Source: Aggregatibacter kilianii | GTDB lineage: Bacteria > Pseudomonadota > Gammaproteobacteria > Enterobacterales > Pasteurellaceae | Assembly: GCF_003130255.1 (NCBI RefSeq) | Contig: NZ_NRCN01000001.1 | Coordinates: 558,001-622,000 of the forward strand | DNA length: 64,000 nucleotides | Direction of reading: 5' to 3' | Part shown: in pieces, positions 30,583 through 38,960 of the stretch | Numbering within the stretch: position 1 is the first letter of the stretch | How the letters are laid out: the number at the start of each line of letters is the position of its first letter | Translations under genes and position numbers: made by a program | The notes under the pieces: generated by a model | What the model saw: the letters and a program-made list of their open reading frames with translations, nothing else | What the model was told of the DNA's origin: nothing | The model's database searches: none

Positions 30583-30624
30583 AAAAGTGCGGTTAAAAAA
30601 CGTTGAGAATTTTAACCGCACTTT
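30583..30624. terminator. Inverted USS pair between sodC and the merP-like gene
   Basis: AAAAAGTGCGGTTAAAA (core 30585) pairs with TTTTAACCGCACTTTT (core 30614), between convergent genes. Confidence 0.87.
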
Positions 30625-30638
30625 TATTTTCAAAGGAT

Positions 30639-30932
30639 TTACTTCACCACTTCCGCCGTGTAATTCAATTTATGAATCGCATTAATCAACTGTTCATCAG
30701 GCACTTTAGGATCTTCCACCACAGTAACCGTACCATCTTTAATGGAAGCTTTAGTTGAAATCACGCCCTCAATATTACGCAATTCTTTGTTCACCAAATA
30801 AGCACAAAGCTGGCAATTCATTTCTTTCACTTTCAAGACAATTTTCTTTTCTGCTTGTACAGGTGCCTCTTCCGCATGCGCAAAAGACAGGGCAAACAAA
30901 GAAAACACAAGTGCGGTGCATAATTTTTTCAT
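30639..30932 (-). CDS. Periplasmic heavy-metal-associated (MerP-like) protein
   Basis: 97 residues with a signal peptide (MKKLCTALVFSLFALSFAHA) and one HMA ferredoxin-like domain. The metal site is MNCQLC (about residues 39-44), matching the GMTCxxC loop of MerP and copper chaperones. A glutamate-rich linker precedes it. Located 10 bases after the MerT-like gene on the same strand, it probably hands a soft metal ion to that membrane protein. No mercuric reductase or MerR is present, so mercury detoxification is unlikely; the true metal is unknown. A USS lies within the signal-peptide region (30909). Confidence 0.87.
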   Translation of the reverse strand: MKKLCTALVFSLFALSFAHAEEAPVQAEKKIVLKVKEMNCQLCAYLVNKELRNIEGVISTKASIKDGTVTVVEDPKVPDEQLINAIHKLNYTAEVVK

Positions 30933-30942
30933 TTTTTTGTTC

Positions 30943-31305
30943 CTAATCAGTTAATTCTAATATCCACGGCAACAGTGTTGGGTAGGTTAAGAAAAATAAC
31001 ATCACGATAAATACGACCCAATATAAAACAATGAGCTTTTTACGGGAAATGTATTTGCTGCAAATAATTCTTTTGGAAAACATCAGTAACCAAAAACCAT
31101 AGGCAAAGGCACATAGTGAAATAATCAGCATTGGAATGCGTAAATAATCATACTCGCCAAAACCAATCAACCATGTAGATGACACACCAAAGAGCAAATA
31201 AATCAAAGGTGCAATGCAACACAAGGTAGAAGCCACCGCAGCACTCAGCGCGGTGGCAATGGCAATCCAAAAGGATTTATTGGAGCTTTTTAGAGACATA
31301 GTCAT
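30943..31305 (-). CDS. MerT-like inner-membrane metal transporter
   Basis: About 120 residues with three hydrophobic segments. The first carries the vicinal cysteine pair in [16 protein letters not shown], the MerT hallmark for accepting metal from MerP. The cytoplasmic loop has a single cysteine (RIICSKYI) where classical MerT has two. I choose the ATG at 31305; another in-frame ATG lies at 31299, and a TTG at 31326 is less likely. The start overlaps the end of the transglutaminase-like gene by 29 bases, so the two are coupled. Metal and direction are unknown. Confidence 0.82.
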   Translation of the reverse strand: MTMSLKSSNKSFWIAIATALSAAVASTLCCIAPLIYLLFGVSSTWLIGFGEYDYLRIPMLIISLCAFAYGFWLLMFSKRIICSKYISRKKLIVLYWVVFIVMLFFLTYPTLLPWILELTD

Positions 31306-32386
31306 ATTTAAATTCTTTCGGTTCAAAGGAATTTAACGGATCGCCACCCACTTCGGCATACGGATAACCAAAGTTGTTGATTGGCGCCAATTCCGGTTGT
31401 GGATACAACTCGAAGTCGCGTGCGTGGTTAAAGCCTACCCAGTTATTTTCCCAGTTACCGAATAAATATTTCGCCACGGCTTGGGTATCTTTATCTTCCA
31501 CGGATTTTTTCTCTGCTAAACGCATTTTTGCCACATCGGCAGAATCCACCGGCACCCAACCGAAGCCAGCAAGGTAGAATTCTGCACGACAGTGTTGACC
31601 GCCACTCACATTCGCTACGCCATGTTCATCTGCGCTACCGAATGCGCTTTTAGAATATTTACCCATTTTCTCCGCCGCACCTAAGCGAATACCGAAAACT
31701 TCACGGGCAGGAATCCCCGCTGCACGGGCAAGTGCCACAAAAACGGAGTTAATGTCGGTACATTTGCCTTTTAATACACCGGTGGTTAAGATTTTTTCCA
31801 CATCGCCATCACCACAGCCTAAAACGGAATTATCCCGTTCCATGTTACCCACAATCCATTGGTGAATCAGCTCGGCTTTTTTCAACGGATTCGTTTCTGC
31901 GCCCACAATCTTATCGGCGAATTGTGTCACAATGCCATCGGTTTTAATGTGTTGCGTCGGTTTCAAATATTCCTGCACATCCACAGAATACTGAATGTCT
32001 TTCGGTGGGTTGTAATTATCCAACGCACCTTTTGCCATCGGCTCGCGATCTTTGGTTTCAATCACCATAGTGACTTTTAAATCACGTTTTTGTGTCTCTT
32101 TATCCCAAGTTACAAACAAGGTTTTTGCGCCGTATTTGTTGTTTTCCGTCACATAGGCATCCAAATAATTGCCTTCAAAGCGAATAGATTTAACTTGTTG
32201 ATATTCCCCGTTAAACGGCAACGGCACCCACAAATTAGCCTGACCTTGCGAACCTTTCGGCGCAATTAAATCGTAGGTTTGGGTAAATTCATACAGATGG
32301 GAATCGGTGTTGTAATTTGAAATGTGGGTATTGGCATAAGCCATTGAACACGCGGAAAGTACCGCGGTGGCGATAAGATGCTTCAT
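31277..32386 (-). CDS. Exported transglutaminase-like protein
   Basis: 369 residues with a signal peptide ([18 protein letters not shown]), so periplasmic or a lipoprotein-like export. The transglutaminase-core triad is visible: Cys in [19 protein letters not shown] (about residue 213), His in [12 protein letters not shown] and Asp in [10 protein letters not shown]. Such proteins act as cysteine peptidases or structural folds; the substrate here is unknown. It is the first gene of a three-gene set with MerT-like and MerP-like proteins, sharing an overlap with the second. AAGGAGTC lies before the ATG. The link between a transglutaminase fold and metal transport is not explained by known families. 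Confidence 0.88.
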   Translation of the reverse strand: MKHLIATAVLSACSMAYANTHISNYNTDSHLYEFTQTYDLIAPKGSQGQANLWVPLPFNGEYQQVKSIRFEGNYLDAYVTENNKYGAKTLFVTWDKETQKRDLKVTMVIETKDREPMAKGALDNYNPPKDIQYSVDVQEYLKPTQHIKTDGIVTQFADKIVGAETNPLKKAELIHQWIVGNMERDNSVLGCGDGDVEKILTTGVLKGKCTDINSVFVALARAAGIPAREVFGIRLGAAEKMGKYSKSAFGSADEHGVANVSGGQHCRAEFYLAGFGWVPVDSADVAKMRLAEKKSVEDKDTQAVAKYLFGNWENNWVGFNHARDFELYPQPELAPINNFGYPYAEVGGDPLNSFEPKEFKYDYVSKKLQ

Positions 32387-32544
32387 CCTGAAGACTCCTT
32401 ATTTGAAATTATAGTTAAACTTAACATAAATTCACCGAAGTGAATGGCGCTATACTAATGAATTTCCATCACAAGCTCAATGTATTCCAAGATTATTTTT
32501 TTCAGGAGAAAAACGTTTGGGATTTCGACCGCACTTTAAAAACT

Positions 32545-32578
32545 CAAAGGTTGCCTGAAAACTTTCAGACAACCTTTG
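32545..32578 (-). terminator. Terminator of the DUF4189 pseudogene, DUS-like arms
   Basis: A 16-bp stem: on the minus strand CAAAGGTTGTCTGAAA pairs with TTTCAGGCAACCTTTG (one G-U), followed by T5. The arms contain AGGTTGTCTGAA and, read on the other strand, AGGTTGCCTGAA, each close to Neisseriaceae DNA uptake dialects. It starts four bases after the stop codon. Confidence 0.85.
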
Positions 32579-32582
32579 TCTG

Positions 32583-33089
32583 TTAATATACAGGTAACGA
32601 ACAGCCTTCAAGGGTGGTGATCTTGCATTGCGTAGATCCCGAAGCCTGACATTTTCCTAAAGCTGCCGGTTCCGCCTGTCCGGGGTGGGCTTCGTTTCCG
32701 TAGAAAGTCTTCAACTTTTTGCCGGATTTCCCTTGGGCAACGGCGATACAGCCATTTCTGACCCAGGCACCAACTACACAGGGCGCATTGCGTCCGTCCT
32801 GTTCACAGGTTTTAACAGCCAATTTTTCTGCTGCCTCACACGAATCCATATTGAGTGCACCGGCTGAGATACCGGTTTTAAGATTGACCGCCCATGCACC
32901 GTATTTGGAAGGAACATCGATGTTGACAACCTCCGGTTGTTGCTGTTGGCGAGACGAACGGGATGAACACTTGGGATTGTAGCCGTACTAACATAAAGTC
33001 GGATCGTTCTGCAACGCGCCTTTGGTTGCGTCATAGGCATAGACATTAAAACTTGCCAGCCCCAATACGATAAAAAGCAGTTTCTTCAT
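32583..33089 (-). pseudogene. DUF4189-family exported protein, broken by an in-frame amber codon
   Basis: Reading from the ATG at 33089, a signal peptide (MKKLLFIVLGLASFNVYA) and the start of a mature protein are followed at codon 34 by TAG (32988-32990). The same frame then stays open to the TAA at 32583. The remainder matches DUF4189: KYGAWAVNLKTG, several cysteines, CVVGAWVRNGCIAVAQG. So the whole 168-codon gene is intact except for one base, most simply CAG to TAG. Internal ATGs could not restore export. The region is about 51 percent GC by hand count over 300 bases, higher than its surroundings, and its terminator is DUS-like, which suggests acquisition from Neisseriaceae. A sequencing error remains possible. 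Confidence 0.8.
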
Positions 33090-33273
33090 CATTATTTTTG
33101 CTCTTTTTCGTTGTTTTTTTATCTGCTTCCAAAATAGGTGGAGGATAGTATATTTTAGGCATACTTATTGCAATACCTTTTTGTTGGAACGCGTGGGCTA
33201 AAAAAACACGCGGAAAAACGACCGCACTTTTCATGCCACGCCATAAAATGCGGTCAAAAAAGACGATGTTTTA

Positions 33274-36039
33274 TTATTTCGGTTCCACCACCAATTCAGC
33301 TGAATGGGTTAAATCCGACACTTTTTTCGCCATGGTTTTGACGTTTTCCAAGGTGATGCTATCGAGCAGTTTTTTGCTTTCGGAAAGATAACTTGGGTTG
33401 CCGTAGTGGGTTTCGCTTAATATCAAGCGGTTAAGCTGCGTGCGTGCGTCATTTTGGCGGGCTTTTTCTTGTTGCGCAAAACCTTGTTTGGCTTGGTCAA
33501 TATCCGCTTGGGTAATGCTTTGCGGTAAATCCGCAAGAATTTGTTTCGCTTGCGCCATCAGCTTCGGCATATTTTCCGGTTTGGCGCCGAAAAAGAGCTG
33601 GCTTTCAATGCGGTTTGCAGTGGGATCCAACGTGCTTTCGAGGCGCAGGCGATAAATGCCCAGAGATTCATCACGCAAGCCCGCTTTGAGTTTATTTGCC
33701 ATAATCGGACGAATAAGAGCGACCAACATGGCGTCTTCGCCTTTCCATGGGTGCGGCGAATAAAAATCAAGGTATAAATCCGTGCGCGGTTCCACATTGG
33801 CTTTGATGACCGCCCGGTGCGAACCGCTCAGCAGCGTGTCTAATTTTGCCGTCAACGCGGTGTTGCGGGGCAGTGGCGCAAGATAGGTTTGCACCAGTTT
33901 TTTCATGTGGTCGGCAGACAAATCATTCACAAAATAATAGGTGGTCGGTAATTCGCGAATGCTCTGCCATTGTTGATTGAGGGAATCTGCTGTAACCTGT
34001 GCCAGCGCCTGCTCCGTCGGCAAGGTGGCGTCGTTAATGTTGCCGAAACGTAGCGTTTGGCGGGCATCGCTAATTTCGCGATCCGCCACATTTTTTGACC
34101 GCACTTTCAGCATTTTCTGCATATCTTCCACAGTTTCATCCACACCGTCATTAATCACGATGTCGATTTCAAGGGCATAATATAAGCGCAACAAATCCGC
34201 TAAATTGGCGTTATCCGTTTCGCCGTTGAAGATGAGATGATCGGCTTTTTGCTCCAGATTTAAATTGACTTTGCGATCTTTCTTCCACTGCGTAAGTTGC
34301 TCAATTTGCCAATTTTCCGGCGCGGATTGCGCCATCATTTGCACCGCCATTTGGCTTTGCCACGGCGATAAGCCTTGTGCCATATAGCCGCCGGAATTCA
34401 CGGCGCGGAATAAAGTGCGGTCTTTTTCCAAGGCGGATTTTAACCAAACCACCTTATCACCGTTTTCCAGTTGCCAATACACCACATTTTCCGCCGGGAA
34501 TCTCTGCTCTTTGACGATGTTGCCCGCCTGCGCATTTTCTATCGGTAATAATTCCATGGGCGGTAGCGTCTCTTTTTCAATGGGTGCGCTAATGTTGAGC
34601 TGCGCGACCTGTTGTTGTACCCGATTAAATACCGTTTGATCGATAGGCGCTATTTTTGCCATGCGCGGCGATTGATATTGCACGATGCGATCCGTGGCAC
34701 TGAACCACTGTTCCAATAATTGCTGCACGTCTTGCGGCGTGATGGCATCTAAAATCGGTTTAGAACGCTTGGCAATTTGCGGTTGGGATAAATAGGGCTT
34801 ATCCATCAACAGCGTGCTATTCATCACATTCACCCACTCCTCAAACTGACGATGTTTGCCGCCTTTTAACGCGAAATCCAGCTGTTCATAAAGCGTTTTT
34901 TTCTCTGCGTCCAATTCTTTTTGCGTAAGGGGAAAGGCGTTTAAGCGGGCAATTTCAATCAGAATCTGTTGCAAACCCAACTGGTGGGCATCCCCCTCCA
35001 CGCCGGCAAACAACCCTACGGCAGCGGTGTTTGTGCCGATGTCCGATTTGCGTACCACCAGCGCATTCACGCCCTGTGGAAAATCTTTTTTCTGATTTTG
35101 TAAACGATGGCTTAACGCGGAAAGTGCCAAACGTTCCAGCAAACGCAATTTACGCCCTTTTTCGTCATGTTGACGGGCGGCGTTTTCGTTAAAACGGAAA
35201 ATGTAGGCGATTTGGCTTACAGCGCTTTTTTCATCGCCCAGCTGATTAAATTGAATACGCTCGGTTAGTTGCGGATCACGGTAATTTTGCGGCGGAAGTG
35301 CGGTCATTTTTTCCTGCGAAAATACCGCGTTAATCAGCGCCTCGGCTTCGTTAGGCTGCACATCGCCGATAATCATCAGGTGCATATTATTGGGGTGATA
35401 CCAAGTGCGGTAGAACGTTTGCAGTGCTTCTGCCGGCATGGTTTCAATGCTTTGTTGCGAACCGATGACCGGCCAACGCGCATAACGGGAATCGGCGCGA
35501 ATACTGGCGGTGCGTTGCATGTTCATGCGTGCGCCAACGCCTTGCCCCGAACGCCATTCTTCCTGAATAATTTTGCGTTCATCATCCAAATCTTTTTGGC
35601 TCATCGTGGCATGGAACATCATTTGATCCAGTACATTCAAGGTAAAGGCAAGATCTTGCGCCCCTTTCGGCGGGCTGAACATATAGGTGGTGGTGTCCGC
35701 ATTGGTTACCGCATTATAACTTTGCGCCCGCTTCCAACCAGCATCCAGCAACATTTTCATCACGCCTTGCGGATATTGCGTTGTGCCGCGAAACACCATG
35801 TGCTCCACCATGTGCGCGCCGCCCATTTGCGCTTCCGTTTCGTCCACCGAACCGGCATTTACCCGCAGGCGAATATCGATACGGTTTTTCTGCTCATGCA
35901 ACGGCACAAGGCTGTAACGCAAGCCATTTCCCAGCTTACCCTGCACAATTTTCGGCGCTTCTTGTTGTGGTGTTTCTTGCGCCCCGGCGTTCAATGCAAG
36001 CACGGAAAAGGCTAAAAAAATAAAAGTTCGAAATGTCAT
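33274..36039 (-). CDS. M16 family zinc protease, PqqL-like
   Basis: A 921-residue periplasmic metalloprotease with a signal peptide (MTFRTFIFLAFSVLALNAGA). The inverted zinc motif HxxEH is HMVEH in GGAHMVEHMVFRG near residue 80, with the distal glutamate expected about 70 residues later (DDERKIIQEEW). Two M16 halves fill the chain, the second lacking the zinc site, as in PqqL/pitrilysin. I choose the ATG at 36039, since the GGAG ribosome site is too close to the one at 36042. It lies just after a TonB-dependent receptor on the same strand. That pairing matches receptor-protease systems in which an imported protein is cut in the periplasm to release iron (E. coli YddB-PqqL, Pectobacterium FusA-FusC). 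The substrate here is unknown. Confidence 0.9.
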   Translation of the reverse strand: MTFRTFIFLAFSVLALNAGAQETPQQEAPKIVQGKLGNGLRYSLVPLHEQKNRIDIRLRVNAGSVDETEAQMGGAHMVEHMVFRGTTQYPQGVMKMLLDAGWKRAQSYNAVTNADTTTYMFSPPKGAQDLAFTLNVLDQMMFHATMSQKDLDDERKIIQEEWRSGQGVGARMNMQRTASIRADSRYARWPVIGSQQSIETMPAEALQTFYRTWYHPNNMHLMIIGDVQPNEAEALINAVFSQEKMTALPPQNYRDPQLTERIQFNQLGDEKSAVSQIAYIFRFNENAARQHDEKGRKLRLLERLALSALSHRLQNQKKDFPQGVNALVVRKSDIGTNTAAVGLFAGVEGDAHQLGLQQILIEIARLNAFPLTQKELDAEKKTLYEQLDFALKGGKHRQFEEWVNVMNSTLLMDKPYLSQPQIAKRSKPILDAITPQDVQQLLEQWFSATDRIVQYQSPRMAKIAPIDQTVFNRVQQQVAQLNISAPIEKETLPPMELLPIENAQAGNIVKEQRFPAENVVYWQLENGDKVVWLKSALEKDRTLFRAVNSGGYMAQGLSPWQSQMAVQMMAQSAPENWQIEQLTQWKKDRKVNLNLEQKADHLIFNGETDNANLADLLRLYYALEIDIVINDGVDETVEDMQKMLKVRSKNVADREISDARQTLRFGNINDATLPTEQALAQVTADSLNQQWQSIRELPTTYYFVNDLSADHMKKLVQTYLAPLPRNTALTAKLDTLLSGSHRAVIKANVEPRTDLYLDFYSPHPWKGEDAMLVALIRPIMANKLKAGLRDESLGIYRLRLESTLDPTANRIESQLFFGAKPENMPKLMAQAKQILADLPQSITQADIDQAKQGFAQQEKARQNDARTQLNRLILSETHYGNPSYLSESKKLLDSITLENVKTMAKKVSDLTHSAELVVEPK

Positions 36040-36064
36040 CATGGCTCCGAAATAAGAGAAAAGG

Positions 36065-36092
36065 AAACCGCACTTTTGGAAAAAGTGCAGTG
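36065..36092 (-). terminator. Hairpin between the TonB receptor and M16 protease genes
   Basis: ACCGCACTTTT-gga-AAAAGTGCAGT joins a USS (36067) and a one-base variant core. It lies between two genes on the same strand, so it may be a partial terminator or processing site. Confidence 0.55.
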
Positions 36093-36108
36093 GATTTTAT
36101 CGGTGTTT

Positions 36109-38652
36109 TTACCAGTTGTAACTCACGCCGAACCAGAAGTTGCGACCCATTTTGTAAGTTTTGGTTCGACTGGTTGAAGATACGGATATACGTTTATTCA
36201 ACACATTGTTGACATCTAAGGTGAATTCTAAATATTGATCTTTAAAGGTAGGCTGCTTATAAGAAAAACGCCAATCCAACAGCAACGCGCCGCTATGTTT
36301 TTCATCATTATATTCAATAATATTACCCACATGACCACCGCATAATTCATGACCTCCCGGGCAAACGACGTCACTTTTTCCGACTCTGGAATATTGTCCT
36401 GCGGTATAACTTAAAATCTGCGTCCAATTTAATCGAAGTTGTGGGAATGTCGTATCAATCGTTAACGTTCCGCGCCAAGGTTGATTGAAATCGCTCGGCG
36501 GCAAGTCGTCAATATCGATCAGTTTTCCGCGATAAATGACTTTATCCACGCGTTCTTCTTCCGCAACGGTGGATTGATCATAATACGTATTATTGGTTTT
36601 GCTGCGGCTTGCCTGTAACCCTAAATCCCATCTGACGGTAGCATATTTAAAGTTATAAGGTTCTAACGGTGAAACGGATAACGTGAACGTATCGTTTTTA
36701 CTCCAACCGTCGTTACTTAATACCCGAACATTATCTTCCCGTTTTGTGCGGGTAAATTGGTCTTTGCCATCTCGATGAACCCATTTCACCGTCCAAAGCA
36801 TCCCTTGGAATTTTTGCGCCAAACCAAGCACTTTTTCATCGCTATATGGTGTTTTCACATGGGAGGCATCATAACGGGTTGAGCCACCGGTGCCTTCCGT
36901 TGGATTTCCCCATTCGGTTAACCTACCGTTTTGAATGGAACGGGTTTGCGTATAGTTAGAGCCGATGCCTTGGCGTAATTTATAAGCAATCATAGAACCT
37001 GCATAATAACGATTCAAGCCACCAAAAAGGCGGGTTGTTGAATCACCAAACACGTCATAAGTAACAGAAAAACGTGGGGCAATATCATTATTTTTAAGAT
37101 ACTGATTACGATCAAAACGTAACCCGACGGTCGTTTCTAAATTTTTCCATTTCAAATTATCTTGAACATAGACGGAATATGTTGAATCGTTAACTTTCAC
37201 ACTACGCGCATCATAAACCGTTCTCCGATTTGCGTACTGTTCACCAAGAATACATTCATCTGCACATTCCGTGAGATTATTAATGCCCGTAGTAACGTAG
37301 TTATAGCCTGCCGTTGCTGTTTTTCGCTCATATTTGGAAGAAGTGCGGTCAATTTGCCAGCCAAAAATAACTTTATGATCAACACTTCCCGTCGTGAACG
37401 GCAATAATTCATAATTTTGCTTTAACGTATAGCTTTCACTTTCTGTCTCGGTCGTCCCATAACCGCCACTATTTACCGTGGTGCCGTTAGCACGATAAGG
37501 AATACTTGGCGTTAAACGATAGATACGATAAACATCACCGTCATGCTCAACCTCATTACCGGTTTTCTTATAGCCCACAGCCGTTTTCATTTTCGCCCAG
37601 CTTAATTCTTTTTCCCATTCCAAACTTGTTTGAATGCCACCGCCCTTATTAGTCATTCCGCCGTTATAGACGTTTCGTTTTGGATAAAAAGATTCATGGG
37701 GCGCATAAATGACTTTTGCCCGCCATAGATCACCGTTATCAGGAAGATAAACCGCACTTAATAAAAAGGTTTCGCTTTTTCTTTTTTGTTTAGCGGAATA
37801 AGTGCCGTCGGTTGCTCTTGCAACATTGGCATCACGTAAAACGGAATGATTAAAAGGAATGGAAGATTCCGCCCGATCATAGGCAAATAAAATCCCGCCT
37901 TTTTTATCGGCAAACGGTTGGTTTAGTTGTACGCCATAGAAATGTTTAGTGAACTGAGGTTGATCGACAAAACGGTTAGCCTGTTCAAATGTCTCTTGAT
38001 CAGGCTCATAAATATGGTATTTCGCCCAATTATCACGGGTTGTTCGATAATACACTTTGCCTTTCATTTTTTCTAAATCAGGATCTTTAATTTCCGCATT
38101 GACAACACCACCGGTAAAACGCCCGTATTTTGCCGAAATATTGCTGTCGAATACTTCTACATTTTTCAATAAATCAGGGTTAATCCATAAGGATTGCGTA
38201 CCGCCTGCCGGCAGTTCCCACGGGTTTACGCCGTCCGGGTTGACATCATCATTTTTCCCCGCACCGGAACCCGGGTTAATATTGTCATTATTGGAAAATC
38301 CATCGATGGTGTAATTATTATTGTAGAATTTTTCGCCATGAAATGAGATTTCGGGAGGAGAAATTTCACCGGCAGATAAGGAAGTATCGTCTTTGTTGGA
38401 AAATCTAACGGCAGGATTCGTTTTTAATAAACTGGTGATACTCGGGTTTGTTGCAGGACGATGAGCAATCTCATCTTCGGTTATTTTCTGTGTCCCGATC
38501 TGCTGACTAAAAGGGGTTCCCGACACCACAATCGTCTCTAATGTTTCGCTGGGGAGGTTATCTGCTGATTCATCAGCAGATGCCATTAATGGCAGGCAAA
38601 AAGTGGTGGTGATAAATAATGCGATCCGAGTTTGGAGGAAAGGTGGTTTCAT
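36109..38652 (-). CDS. TonB-dependent outer-membrane receptor
   Basis: An 847-residue outer-membrane receptor energised by TonB. A signal peptide ends near LMASA. The TonB box is likely ETIVVSG (about residues 39-45). A plug domain follows, with NYTIDGFSNNDNIN, VEVFDSNISAKYGRFTGGVVNAE (quoted in part: KYGRFTGGVVNAE). A long beta-barrel ends in an aromatic residue (VSYNW) as required for assembly. The ligand cannot be read from sequence. Neighbouring M16 protease suggests a protein or peptide ligand that is processed after import. No convincing Fur box was found upstream. Confidence 0.92.
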   Translation of the reverse strand: MKPPFLQTRIALFITTTFCLPLMASADESADNLPSETLETIVVSGTPFSQQIGTQKITEDEIAHRPATNPSITSLLKTNPAVRFSNKDDTSLSAGEISPPEISFHGEKFYNNNYTIDGFSNNDNINPGSGAGKNDDVNPDGVNPWELPAGGTQSLWINPDLLKNVEVFDSNISAKYGRFTGGVVNAEIKDPDLEKMKGKVYYRTTRDNWAKYHIYEPDQETFEQANRFVDQPQFTKHFYGVQLNQPFADKKGGILFAYDRAESSIPFNHSVLRDANVARATDGTYSAKQKRKSETFLLSAVYLPDNGDLWRAKVIYAPHESFYPKRNVYNGGMTNKGGGIQTSLEWEKELSWAKMKTAVGYKKTGNEVEHDGDVYRIYRLTPSIPYRANGTTVNSGGYGTTETESESYTLKQNYELLPFTTGSVDHKVIFGWQIDRTSSKYERKTATAGYNYVTTGINNLTECADECILGEQYANRRTVYDARSVKVNDSTYSVYVQDNLKWKNLETTVGLRFDRNQYLKNNDIAPRFSVTYDVFGDSTTRLFGGLNRYYAGSMIAYKLRQGIGSNYTQTRSIQNGRLTEWGNPTEGTGGSTRYDASHVKTPYSDEKVLGLAQKFQGMLWTVKWVHRDGKDQFTRTKREDNVRVLSNDGWSKNDTFTLSVSPLEPYNFKYATVRWDLGLQASRSKTNNTYYDQSTVAEEERVDKVIYRGKLIDIDDLPPSDFNQPWRGTLTIDTTFPQLRLNWTQILSYTAGQYSRVGKSDVVCPGGHELCGGHVGNIIEYNDEKHSGALLLDWRFSYKQPTFKDQYLEFTLDVNNVLNKRISVSSTSRTKTYKMGRNFWFGVSYNW

Positions 38653-38960
38653 AAGCGCGCCTCAGACAAAATGAAATAAGAATAGTTCGCATTTAATTAT
38701 CTACTAGCTAAATACTTTAAGCAATATTCATTAGCTCACATTAAGTAGGTAAAATCACCCAATATTTTCCAAATTGAAACAATTCGTATATTTTGATAGA
38801 ATTACCTCAATTAAAAGAAATAATCCTTTATATTCCACAATTTATTTCTCTCAAATTGCTCATTCCATGAGCTATCCATTCGTTAGCATTAACGTTTATT
38901 TTTTATACCAATTTTAACGACTTATTTTTGTTATTTTGACTTTTTGTAGGAGAGTATGCT
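38653..38960. promoter_or_regulatory. Divergent promoter region between the TonB receptor and BCCT genes
   Basis: A 308-base AT-rich stretch without genes, holding the promoters of the TonB receptor (-) and the BCCT transporter (+). No repeats or USS are seen. A weak Fur-like match near 38683 was not considered sufficient. Confidence 0.5.

Noticed and set aside
32988-32990. TAG in the DUF4189 gene as pyrrolysine or programmed read-through
   Set aside because: No Pyl machinery is expected in this group and no read-through context is visible; a point mutation is simpler.
35269-36015. A 248-residue reading frame opposite the M16 protease gene
   Set aside because: It is antisense to a well-supported gene with signal peptide and HxxEH motif, has no ribosome site and no recognisable domain.
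38675-38705. Fur box before the TonB receptor
   Set aside because: The best 19-base window near 38683 matches only about 10 of 19, not above what AT-rich sequence gives by chance.
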